The notes beneath the pieces are model-generated. The model saw only the letters and a list, made by a program, of their open reading frames with translations. It searched no databases and was not told the origin of the DNA. The translations under genes and the position numbers were made by a program. From Arcuatula senhousia (Eukaryota; Mollusca; Bivalvia; Mytilida; Mytilidae), in the NCBI GenBank assembly GCA_963971305.1, contig OZ020307.1:10863501-10927500 (forward strand): DNA of 64,000 nucleotides, written 5' to 3'. Positions 25,861-36,408 of this stretch are shown in pieces (position 1 is the stretch's first letter; every line of letters begins with the position of its first letter).

Positions 25861-28800
25861 TTAAGTTTTGATGGAGTAAAAATAGGTTATTTCAGACGTG
25901 TATCAACTGACATTATTATGTTGTTTTATACACTACTTAGTAATTTTCTGTAAGTTTTGATGGAGTAAAAATATGTTATTTCAGACGCGTATCAACTGAC
26001 ATAGTTATGTTGTGTCAAACACTACCAAGCAATTTTCTGTAAGTTTTGATGGAGTAAAAATATGTTATTTCAGACGTGTATCAACTGACATAGTTATGTT
26101 GTTTCAAACACTACTTAGCAATTTTCTGTAAGTTTTGATGGAGTAAAAATATGTTATTTCAGACGTTTATCAACTGACATAGTTATGTTGTGTCAAACAC
26201 TACTTAGCAATTTTCTGTAAGTTTTGATGGAGTAAAAATATGTTATTTCAGACGTGTATCAACTGACATTATTATGTTGTTTTATACACTACTTAGTAAT
26301 TTTCTTTAACTTTTGATGGAGTAAAAATATGTTATTTCAGACGTGTATCAACTGACATTATTATGTTGTTTCATACACTACTTAGTAATTTTCTGTAAGT
26401 TTTGATGGAGTAAAAATATGTTATTTCAGACGCGTATCAACTGACATAGTTATGTTGTTTCAAACACTACCAAGCAATTTTCTGTAAGTTTTGATGGAGT
26501 AAAAATATGTTATTTCAGACGTGTATCAACTGACATAGTTATGTTGTTTCAAACACTACTGAGCAATTTTCTGTAAGTTTTGATAGAGTAAAAAAATGTT
26601 ATTTCAGACGTGTATCAACTGACATAGTTATGTTGTGTCAAACACTACTTAGCAATTTTCTGTAAGTTTTGATGGAGTAAAAATAGGTTATTTCAGACGT
26701 GTATCAACTGACATTATTATGTTGTTTTATACACTACTTAGTAATTTTCTTTAAGTTTTGATGGAGTAAAAATAGGTTATTTCAGACGTGTATCAACTGA
26801 CATTATTATGTTGTTTTATACACTACTTAGTTATTTTCTTTAACTTTTGATGGAGTAAAAATATGTTATTTCAGACGTGTATCAACTGACATTATTATGT
26901 TGTTTCATACACTACTTAGTTATTTTCTGTAAGTTTTGATGGAGTAAAAATATGTTATTTCAGACGCGTATCAACTGACATAGTTATGTTGTGTCAAACA
27001 CTACCAAGCAATTTTCTGTAAGTTTTGATGGAGTAAAAATATGTTATTTCAGACGTGTATCAACTGACATAGTTATGTTGTGTCAAACACTACTTAGCAA
27101 TTTTCTGTAAGTTTTGATGGAGTAAAAATATGTTATTTCAGACGTGTATCAACTGACATAGTTATGTTGTGTCAAACACTACTTAGCAATTTTCTGTAAG
27201 TTTTGATGGAGTAAAAATATGTTATTTCAGACGTGTATCAACTGACATTATTATGTTGTTTTATACACTACTTAGTAATTTTCTGTAAGTTTTGACGGAG
27301 TAAAAATAGGTTATTTCAGACGTGTATCAACTGACATTATTATGTTGTTTCATACACTACTTAGTAATTTTCTGTACGTTTTGATGGAGTAAAAATATGT
27401 TATTTCAGACGCGTATCAACTGACATAGTTATGTTGTGTCAAACACTACCAAGCAATTTTCTGTAAGTTTTGATGGAGTAAAAATATGTTATTTCAGACG
27501 TGTATCAACTGACATAGTTTTGTTGTTTCAAACACTACTTGGCAATTTTCTGTAAGTTTTGATGGAGTAAAAATATGTTATTTCAGACGTGTATCAACTG
27601 ACATAGTTATGTTGTGTCAAACACTACTTAGCAATTTTCTGTAAGTTTTGATGGAGTAAAAATATGTTATTTCAGACGTGTATCAACTGACATTATTATG
27701 TTGTTTTATACACTACTTAGTAATTTTCTTTAAGTTTTGATGGAGTAAAAATAGGTTATTTCAGACGTGTATCAACTGACATAGTTATGTTGTGTCAAAC
27801 ACTACTTAGCAATTTTCTGTAAGTTTTGATGGAGTAAAAATTTGTTATTTCAGACGTGTATCAACTGACATTATTATGTTGTTTTATACACTACTTAGTA
27901 ATTTTCTTTAACTTTTGATGGAGTAAAAATATGTTATTTCAGACGTGTATCAACTGACATTAGTATGTTGTTTCATACACTACTTAGTAATTTTCTGTAA
28001 GTTTTGATGGAGTAAAAATATGTTATTTCAGACGCGTATCAACTGACATTATTATGTTGTTTCATACACTACCAAGCAATTTTCTGTAAGTTTTGATGGA
28101 GTAAAAATATGTTATTTCAGACGTGTATCAACTGACATAGTTATGTTGTTTCAAACACTACTTAGCAATTTTCTGTAAGTTTTGATGGAGTAAAAAAATG
28201 TTATTTCAGACGTGTATCAACTGACATAGTTATGTTGTGTCAAACACTACTTAGCAATTTTCTGTAAGTTTTGATGGAGTAAAAATATGTTATTTCAGAC
28301 GTGTATCAACTGACATTATTATGTTGTTTTATACACTACTTAGTAATTTTCTTTAAGTTTTGATGGAGTAAAAATAGGTTATTTCAGACGTGTATCAACT
28401 GACATTATTATGTTGTTTTATACACTACTTAGTAATTTTCTGTAAGTTTTGATGGAGTAAAACTATGTTATTTCAGACGTGTATCAACTGACATAGTTAT
28501 GTTGTGTCAAACACTACCAAGCAATTTTCTGTAAGTTTTGATGGAGTAAAAATATGTTATTTCAGACGTGTATCAACTGACATAGTTATGTTGTTTCAAA
28601 CACTACTTAGCAATTTTCTGTAAGTTTTGATGGAGTAAAAATATGTTATTCCAGACGTTTATCAACTGACATAGTTATGTTGTGTCAAACACTACTTAGC
28701 AATTTTCTGTAAGTTTTGATGGAGTAAAAATATGTTATTTCAGACGTGTATCAACTGACATTATTATGTTGTTTTATACACTACTTAGTAATTTTCTTTA

Positions 28801-29800
28801 ACTTTTGATGGAGTAAAAATATGTTATTTCAGACGTGTATCAACTGACATTATTATGTTGTTTCATACACTACTTAGTAATTTTCTGTAAGTTTTGATGG
28901 AGTAAAAATATGTTATTTCAGACGCGTATCAACTGACATAGTTATGTTGTTTCAAACACTACCAAGCAATTTTCTGTAAGTTTTGATGGAGTAAAAATAT
29001 GTTATTTCAGACGTGTATCAACTGACATAGTTATGTTGTTTCAAACACTACTTAGCAATTTTCTGTAAGTTTTGATGGAGTAAAAAAATGTTATTTCAGA
29101 CGTGTATCAACTGACATAGTTATGTTGTGTCAAACACTACTTAGCAATTTTCTGTAAGTTTTGATGGAGTAAAAATAGGTTATTTCAGACGTGTATCAAC
29201 TGACATTATTATGTTGTTTTATACACTACTTAGTAATTTTCTTTAACTTTTGATGGAGTAAAAGTAGGTTATTTCAGACGTGTATCAACTGACATTATTA
29301 TGTTGTTTTATACACTACTTAGTTATTTTCTTTAACTTTTGATGGAGTAAAAATATGTTATTTCAGACGTGTATCAACTGACATTATTATGTTGTTTCAT
29401 ACACTACTTAGTTATTTTCTGTAAGTTTTGATGGAGTAAAAATATGTTATTTCAGACGCGTATCAACTGACATAGTTATGTTGTGTCAAACACTACCAAG
29501 CAATTTTCTGTAAGTTTTGATGGAGTAAAAATATGTTATTTCAGACGTGTATCAACTGACATAGTTATGTTGTGTCAAACACTACTTAGCAATTTTCTGT
29601 AAGTTTTGATGGAGTAAAAATATGTTATTTCAAACGTGTATCAACTGACATAGTTATGTTGTGTCAAACACTACTTAGCAATTTTCTGTAAGTTTTGATG
29701 GAGTAAAAATATGTTATTTCAGACGTGTATCAACTGACATTATTATGTTGTTTTATACACTACTTAGTAATTTTCTTTAAGTTTTGACGGAGTAAAAATA
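24600..29800 (+). repeat. Second higher-order repeat inside the satellite, 28-mer of ~2492 bp
   Basis: In the distal part of the array the period changes. CAGACGTTTATC occurs near 26163 and 28656, ACATTAGTATG near 25468 and 27961, and AAAAATTTG near 25349 and 27840, all offset by about 2491-2493 bases (28 monomers). This replaces the 65-mer period seen further left. Confidence 0.75.
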
Positions 29801-31831
29801 GGTTATTTCAGACGTGTATCAACTGACATTATTATGTTGTTTTATACACTACTTAGTAATTTTCTTTAACTTTCGATGGAGTAAAAATATGTTATTTCAG
29901 ACGTGTATCAACTGACATTATTATGTTGTTTCATACACTACTTAGTAATTTTCTGTACGTTTTGATGGAGTAAAAATATGTTATTTCAGACGTGTATCAA
30001 CTGACATAGTTATGTTGTGTCAAACACTACTTAGCAATTTTCTGTAAGTTTTGATGGAGTAAAAATAGGTTATTTCAGACGTGTATCAACTGACATTATT
30101 ATGTTGTTTTATACACTACTTAGTAATTTTCTTTAAGTTTTGATGGAGTAAAAATAGGTTATTTCAGACGTGTATCAACTGACATTATTATGTTGTTTTA
30201 TACACTGCTTAGTTATTTTCTTTAACTTTTGATGGAGTAAAAATATGTTATTTCAGACGTGTATCAACTGACATTATTATGTTGTTTTATACACTACTTA
30301 GTTATTTTCTTTAACTTTTGATGGAGTAAAAATATGTTATTTCAGACGTGTATCAACTGACATTATTATGTTGTTTCATACACTACTTAGTTATTTTCTG
30401 TAAGTTTTGATGGAGTAAAAATATGTTATTTCAGACGCGTATCAACTGACATAGTTATGTTGTGTCAAACACTACCAAGCAATTTTCTGTAAGTTTTGAT
30501 GGAGTAAAAATATGTTATTTCAGACGCGTATCAACTGACATAGTTATGTTGTTTCAAACACTACTTAGCAATTTTCTGTAAGTTTTGATGGAGTAAAAAT
30601 ATGTTATTTCAGACGTGTATCAACTGACATTATTATGTTGTTTCATACACTACTTAGTAATTTTCTGTACGTTTTGATGGAGTAAAAATATGTTATTTCA
30701 GACGCGTATCAACTGACATAGTTATGTTGTGTCAAACACTACCAAGCAATTTTCTGTAAGTTTTGATGGAGTAAAAATATGTTATTTCAGACGTGCATCA
30801 ACTGACATTATTATGTTGTTTCAAACACTACTTAGTAATTTTCTGTAAGTTTTGATGGAGTAAAAATATGTTATTTCAGACGTGTATCAACTGACATTAT
30901 TATGTTGTTTCATACACTACTTAGTAATTTTCTGTACGTTTTGATGGAGTAAAAATATGTTATTTCAGACGTGTATCAACTGACATTATTATGTTGTGTC
31001 AAACACTACTTAGCAATTTTCTGTAAGTTTTGATGGAGTAAAAATATGTTATTTCAGACGCGTATCAACTGACATAGTTATGTTGTGTCAAACACTACCA
31101 AGCAATTTTCTGTAAGTTTTGATGGAGTAAAAATATGTTATTTCAGACGTGTATCAACTGACATAGTTTTGTTGTTTCAAACACTACTTAGCAATTTTCT
31201 GTAAGTTTTGAAGGAGTAAAAATATGTTATTTCAGACGTGTATCAACTGACATAGTTATGTTGTGTCAAACACTACTTAGTAATTTTCTGTAATTTTTGA
31301 TGGAGTAAAAATGTGTTACTTCAGACGTGTATCAACTGACATAGTTATGTTGTGTCAAACACTACTTAGCAATTTTCTATACGTTTTGATGGAGTAAAAA
31401 TGTGTTACCTCAGACGTGTATCAACTGACATTATTATCTTGTTTCATACACTACTTAGTAATTTTCTGTACGTTTTGATGGATTAAAAATGTGTTACTTC
31501 AGACGTGTATCAACTGACATAGTTATGTTGTGTCAAACAGCACTTAGCAATTTTCTGTTAGTTTTGATGGAGTAAAAATATGATTTTTCAGACGTGTATC
31601 AACTGACATATATAGTTATGTTGTGTCAAACACTTCTAAACATTTTGAAAACCTAAACCGTCTCTGCTACCGTACATTGTTGTACTGAGATCACTGTCGT
31701 AACGACTCTAAATCGTTTTGTGTTTTTTATATATTTTTTTCGTTTTGTCATATTGGTAACCCTCAGCTTCTTGAAGTAATGACAGTGGAGTGGAGATGAT
31801 GAACATTCAAATGATCATATATTACATAAAC

Positions 31832-32095
31832 GCTGTGTCGCGTACACTTATTCCACATCTCTTTATTTTCTATTTTTTGCAGAGTTTGTCTCCTGTGCCG
31901 TGTGGATGCTGTAAAACGTATCCCCGTGCTTGAGGTGTATGCTCTTATATATTTTAATGATGGTAATTTTTGTACGCGAGATAGCTTTCAATATTTTTAA
32001 CCACCTTGTACTTATATTACATCTTTTTTCTAAATTGCCGTTTAATTGTGGGCTGTGTCGCGTACACTTATTCCACATCTCTTTATTTTCTATTT
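31832..32095 (+). repeat. Exact 44-bp direct repeat, copies 220 bp apart
   Basis: The word starting GCTGTGTCGCGTACACTTAT and ending TTTATTTTCTATTT occurs at 31832-31875 and again at 32052-32095 without a mismatch. The sequence between is not repeated. It sits just beyond the satellite's right edge. It could be a local duplication left by replication slippage, or flanks of a small insertion. Confidence 0.85.
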
Positions 32096-32254
32096 GTAAA
32101 ATTTACCCATTTTTATCTTTTTGATAATGGAGCATACGAATGTAAAAAGTCCGAAAAGGAAAAAAAGTGACCTTAAAAGTACAATTAAGATCGTATGCAA
32201 TCGGTATCCCTTCGGCCATCATTGCTATCTGAGTTGTTTTTTTTCTTCCATATG

Positions 32255-32400
32255 AAACAGACTTTATGATATGTAACACAAGCTCTGGAATAACGAATCA
32301 CTTGTGATAGGTCAACACTATAAGCTGTAGCGGACTGAATATTGTTAGGCACGAAGGGGAAGTTAATGACAAACTAGAAAAAAGTCTATTTTGGGCAGAT
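32255..32400 (+). repeat. Fragment of the repeat seen at 8340-9270
   Basis: GATATGTAACACAAGCTCTG, then GAATAACGAATCACTTGTGA, CTATAAGCTGTAGCGGACTG and CACGAAGGGGAAGTTAATGA resemble blocks near 8385-8475 and 9005-9070. No coding potential is evident. Confidence 0.4.
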
Positions 32401-32763
32401 TCAAATCCACTGAAAGGGCGATATTTAAACGCTTATTTTTCAGGGAAAAATCAATTCATATTCAATATATTTTTTTTATTTGCTCAATTCTTTAACTCAT
32501 GGATGGCCGTGTGGTGGTTTTCTAGTCCCGTTTGTTATTCACAAAAACGGGACTTCCCCACCTGTATGTGAATAGGTTTGTCAATTACCTGACCAAGGTC
32601 GGTGATTTTCTCCGGGTACTCCGGTTTCCTCCATCAATAAAACTGACCGCCTTTCATGACACAAGTGCGTCGATAAAGGGTGTTTAAAGGTTAGTGAGGA
32701 CACCTGACCCCCAAAAAAATGCCGAATTTAAAATGTCAAATTCTTTGAGATATATACTTTTTT

Positions 32764-34714
32764 AGCTCACCTGGACCAAAGGTCCATGTGAGCTATTGCC
32801 ATCACTTGGCGTCCGTCGTCGTCGTCTGTCGTCGTCTGTCGTCCGTTAACATTTTTTCAAAAATCTTCTCCTCTGAAACTACTGAACAGAATTTAATGAA
32901 ACTTGGTATGAATGATCTTTAGGGTGTCCTGCACCAAACTTGTGTTTCGATTTTTGATCCGTCAAAAAACATGGCCACCGTTACTAAAAATAGACCAGGG
33001 GGGTCAAACTACTGTTTTTGGCTTGTAAATAAAAAAGTATAAGAGATAGATGAAATCTGATGCCACGCTACTGCTTCAGCATCAAAAGTTCTGTTAAAGT
33101 CTCCATTTAGTCGAAGTTGTCAGATGATCCCTTATAGGGGTTACAGCCCCTGAAAGGTGAAAACTGGCATTTTTTCATTTTGGCTTATAGAATGAAAACT
33201 ATTGCAGATAGAGAAAAGCTGTTGCTTGCCTAAATGTTCAGCTCATTTAGATCTACAAAAGTCTTCACAGGGTCGAAGTTGTCAGATGACCCCTTATAGG
33301 AGTTACAGCCCCTAAAAGGCGAAAAATAGTGTTTTTTGCCTATAGAATGAAAACTATTGCAGATAGGGAAAAGCTGTTGCTTGCTTAAATGTTCAGTTCA
33401 TTCAGCTCTACAAAAGTCTTCATAGGGTCGAAGTTGTCAGATGACCCCTTATAGGGGTTACAGCCCCTAAAAGGCGAAAAATAGTGTTTTTTGCCTATAG
33501 AATGAAAACTATTGCAGATAGGGAAAAGCTGTTGCTTGCTTAAATGTTCAGCTCATTCAGCTCTACAAAAGTCTTCATAGGGTCAAAGTTGTCAGATGAC
33601 CTCTTATAGGGGTTACAGCCCCTTAAAGGCAAAAAATAGTGTTTTTGGTCTATAGAATGAAAACTATTGCAGATAGAGAAAAGCTTTTGCTTGCCTAAAT
33701 GTTCAGCTCATTTAGATCTACAAAAGTCTTCACAGGGTCGAAGTTGTCAGATGACCCCTTATAGGGGTTACAGCCCCTAAAAGGCGAAAAATAGTGTTTT
33801 TTGCCTATAGAATGAAAACTATTGCAGATAGGGAAAAGCTGTTGCTTGCTTAAATGTTCAGCTCATTCAGCTCTACAAAAGTCTTCATAGGGTCGAAGTT
33901 GTCAGATGACCCCATATAGGGGTTACAGCCCCTAAAAGGCGAAAAATAGTGTTTTTTGCTTATAGAATGAAAACTATTGCAGATAGGGAAAAGCTGTTGC
34001 TTGCTTAAATGTTCAGCTCATTCAGCTCTACAAAAGTCTTCATAGGGTCAAAGTTGTCAGATGACCCCTTATAGGGGTTACAGCCCCTTAAAGGTGAAAA
34101 ATAGTGTTTTTGGTCTATAGAATGAAAACTATTGCAGATAGAGAAAAGCTTTTGCTTGCTTAAATGTTCAGCTTATTTAGCTCTACAAAAGTCTCATTAG
34201 GGTCGAAGTTGTCAGATGACCCCTTATAGGGGTTACAGCCCCTTAAATGCGAAAAATAGTGTTTTTGATCTACAGAATGAAACCATTGCAGATAGGGAAA
34301 AGCTGTTAATTGCTTAAATGTTCACCTTATTCAGCTCTACAAAAGTCTTCATAGGGTTGAAATTGTCAGATGACCCCTTATAGGGGTTACAGCCCCTTAA
34401 AGGCGAAAAATAGTGTTTTTGGTCTATAGAATGAAAACTATTGCAGATAGAGAAAAGCTTTTGCTTGCTTAAATGTTCAGCTTATTTAGCTCTACAAAAG
34501 TCTCATTAGGGTCGAAGTTGTCAGATGACCCCTTATAGGGGTTACAGCCCCTTAAAGGCGAAAAATAGTGTTTTTGGTCTATAGAATGAAAAATATTGCA
34601 GATAGAGAAAAGCTTTTGCTTGCTTAAATGTTCAGCTTATTTAGCTCTACAAAGATTTTCATAGGATTGACATCAAGACCAGGTGAGCGATTTAGGCTCC
34701 TGGGAGCCTCTTGT
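32764..34714 (+). mobile_element. Element with 155-bp core tandem repeats, copy 1
   Basis: Starts AGCTCACCTGG with a long hairpin (32764-32794: AGCTCAC, TGGACC, loop AAA, GGTCCA, GTGAGCT). It is followed by a GTCGTC-rich microsatellite and about 0.35 kb of unique sequence. The core is a tandem array with a strict 155-base period (GGTCGAAGTTGTCAGATG at 33271, 33426, 33581, 33736, 33891, 34046, 34201, then 34355 and 34509). It ends CCAGGTGAGCGATTTAGGCT with the hairpin AGGCTCCTGGGAGCCT (34694-34709) and CTCTTGT. GCTCACCTGG and CCAGGTGAGC form short inverted termini. The flank/core-array/flank design is like non-autonomous Helentron-type elements known in bivalves, but I see no diagnostic Helitron end, so the class is open. 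Confidence 0.8.
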
Positions 34715-35129
34715 CTTGTGTAAAAATATTGGATCCCCTTTCCAGACTTGTTTTCTCAAAATTTCGGCACAAAGTTTTCCCAAATTACTATAGATTATAA
34801 AGGAAAGGTCAAATAATTAGCATAAAATCTTGTCCCAGAAAAATTCTACGAATTTAAATCTTATTTTTATGTGATCAAAATTAATGTTATACAATATATT
34901 TTGAAATAATACAATAAAATATGGGGTCACCAGCTCATATTTTTGTCTACAATACAAACCTTTCTAAATACGAAAATTATACTTATTAAGCAATGGTTGA
35001 TATATTTGTTGAAATATTAATTAATTTTGATTAATTTTTAATAAATCAAACTATTTATTACAAATTGATGATTATATTGACATTTGCAATTGTTTTATGC
35101 ATTTTTAGCTGTTTTTGGACACATGAAAT
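34715..35129. other. Internal AT-rich remainder of the TIR element
   Basis: No gene, tandem repeat or recognisable element lies here. It is bounded on the right by the element's terminal inverted repeat. Confidence 0.5.
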
Positions 35130-35654
35130 GTGTCCTCACTAACCTTAAAAAACACCAACACACACAATACTTCATGGACCATATTCAAAACAGTCTAACA
35201 CGTTCTTAAGATATTATGTGTAGTCAGAACTAGGCTATCGCACATGTCAAGAAATAGGGCATAATTCTCTATATTTTTTTTGGACAAAAATATTACCTGT
35301 TTTGCCACTTTTCTGAATCCATTGTCATAAAATGCACCAATCACAACAATCCGACTACAATTAAGTCTTGCAACTGTTTTGAATATTGTCAATAATGTAT
35401 TGAATAATTAAGGCAAATATAAAGTTATATTGAATATGCATTCATTTTTGAAGAATTTGGGAATCGAAAATAGGTTATTTCCCCAGTATGAGAAATTGTC
35501 AAAAATGACCACCATGGTTACCATTGCTACCATGGCGAATCATAACAAACAGCCATTATTTTTTAGATTGTATTGTCAATTATATAAGTTGAAATAAAAA
35601 TCAGCAATTAAAATGTCCGAGTTATTTTAGCGCTTAGGGATAATTGGTTTTATA

Positions 35655-36120
35655 ATTGATAATAGCGAGCATAGCTCGCAAGCGGGCACTTCGTGCCCGC
35701 TCGAGCGGAGAGCTCTACGGTATTTGTTTCCGCGAGAAATTTGCTAATGCTGATTTAGATTTTTTATGGTCCGGAAAGTGTTATTATTTTTACAGGTCCG
35801 GAGTGAATGTTAAAATAATTTATAAGAAAAGAAATAATGCTTAAAAAAAAAAATAAATTGCGTTTTTTACATGAAAATAATATTCTTAAAGTAATAAATA
35901 CACATAAGCCGCTCGTTTCGTCTTGGTTATATGCACGTACGAAACTAACGTGTCTCGAAGCTTGATCGCCCCATACAATCTCGCCCCAAAATAAGCAAAT
36001 GGAAATGTTGGAAATTAAATGATAGCGATATTCCTGAATGTCGACATTTAGAACGAAAAAATGAGTCCCTTTTAGCTATGCTCGCATTTAGGCAATGCCT
36101 ACTCCATATTATCATTATTA
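35655..36120. mobile_element. Small element with hairpins and inverted ends
   Basis: The left end GATAATAGCGAGCATAGCTC is mirrored at the right end by AGCTATGCTCGCATTTAG...ATTATCATT (36077-36117), giving imperfect inverted termini. Just inside the left end lies a perfect hairpin, GCGGGCAC, loop TTC, GTGCCCGC (about 35683-35701), next to GAGCATAGCTC. The block is GC-rich compared with its neighbours. A 62-codon ORF at 35656-35844 runs through the hairpins and is not considered genuine. A similar AGCGAGCATCGCAGATGCGA block lies near 52231. Confidence 0.55.
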
Positions 36121-36408
36121 TATCATAACAAATATAAACAAGTCAAGAGAAAATGCTATAGTTAAACAATAAGGTAGTCAATCAGAACATAGAATAACAC
36201 TGACAAAAAAGAACAGACTGAAAAAGTTGGTTCTATCAGAAGAACGATAACTCAGATTGGGTCAACAAGCTTAGATGTAATGCAATTGTACTCGGAAATG
36301 CATGGGAAAGACAATCATGTTTTAAAAATCTAAAAATTACTTGATCTTTTTAGTTGAATATAAAATACCCAAAATGGTAAATTTGGTTTAATATGTTGTA
36401 GATGCACA
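36121..36408. other. Non-coding AT-rich DNA
   Basis: No gene or repeat is recognised between the two inverted-repeat elements. Confidence 0.4.

Larger units (their letters stand above)
10021..31634 (+). repeat. 89-bp satellite, ~21.6-kb tandem array (~243 monomers)
   Basis: A continuous head-to-tail array. One monomer is GTAAGTTTTGATGGAGTAAA, then AATATGTTATTTCAG, then ACGTGTATCAACTGACATAG, then TTATGTTGTTTCAAACACTA and CTTAGCAATTTTCT, 89 bases in total. A few units are 88 bases (one A fewer in the A-run, or one T fewer). Monomer classes differ at fixed sites: GTGTCAAAC, TTTCAAAC, TTTCATAC or TTTTATAC; CTTAGC, CCAAGC, CTTAGT or ATTAGC; ATATG, ATAGG or ATTTG; and the donor-like GTAAGT against TTTAAG, TTTAAC, GTATGT or GTACGT. 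The interior shows higher-order repeats; the last ~400 bases and the first ~2 kb are more divergent. No other sequence interrupts the array. There is no open frame through the 89-bp unit. Copy number may be mis-assembled in such an array. Confidence 0.98.
32689..35144 (+). mobile_element. Non-autonomous TIR element, ~2.46 kb, inserted in the SINE
   Basis: Perfect 15-bp terminal inverted repeats, GGTTAGTGAGGACAC at 32689-32703 and GTGTCCTCACTAACC at 35130-35144. Both are flanked directly by TTAAA (32684-32688 and 35145-35149), a probable target-site duplication; TTAA alone is also possible. The interrupted SINE tail rejoins cleanly outside. No transposase ORF is present. The interior holds the 155-bp-core element at 32764-34714 plus about 400 bases of AT-rich sequence (34715-35129). 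Confidence 0.75.
32503..35170 (+). mobile_element. tRNA-derived SINE copy 1, split by a TIR element
   Basis: The left part 32503-32683 shares AACGGGACTT-CCCACCTGTATGTGA, GACCAAGGTCGGTGATTTTC and CATCAATAAAACTGACC with the SINE at 40602-40865. Its 3' tail resumes after the insertion, at about 35150, with AAACACCAACACACACAATA, which matches AACACCAACACACAAACACA at ~40840. The tRNA-like head is truncated or diverged here. The interruption is the 32689-35144 element. Confidence 0.75.

Noticed and set aside
10021..31634. Could the regular repeats be a CRISPR array?
   Set aside because: The 89-base units are contiguous with no unique spacers, and the window is clearly animal DNA with introns.
31832..32095. 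44-bp direct repeats as LTRs or a target-site duplication
   Set aside because: They are too short and too close for LTRs, too long for a target-site duplication, and lack TG...CA ends or internal coding.
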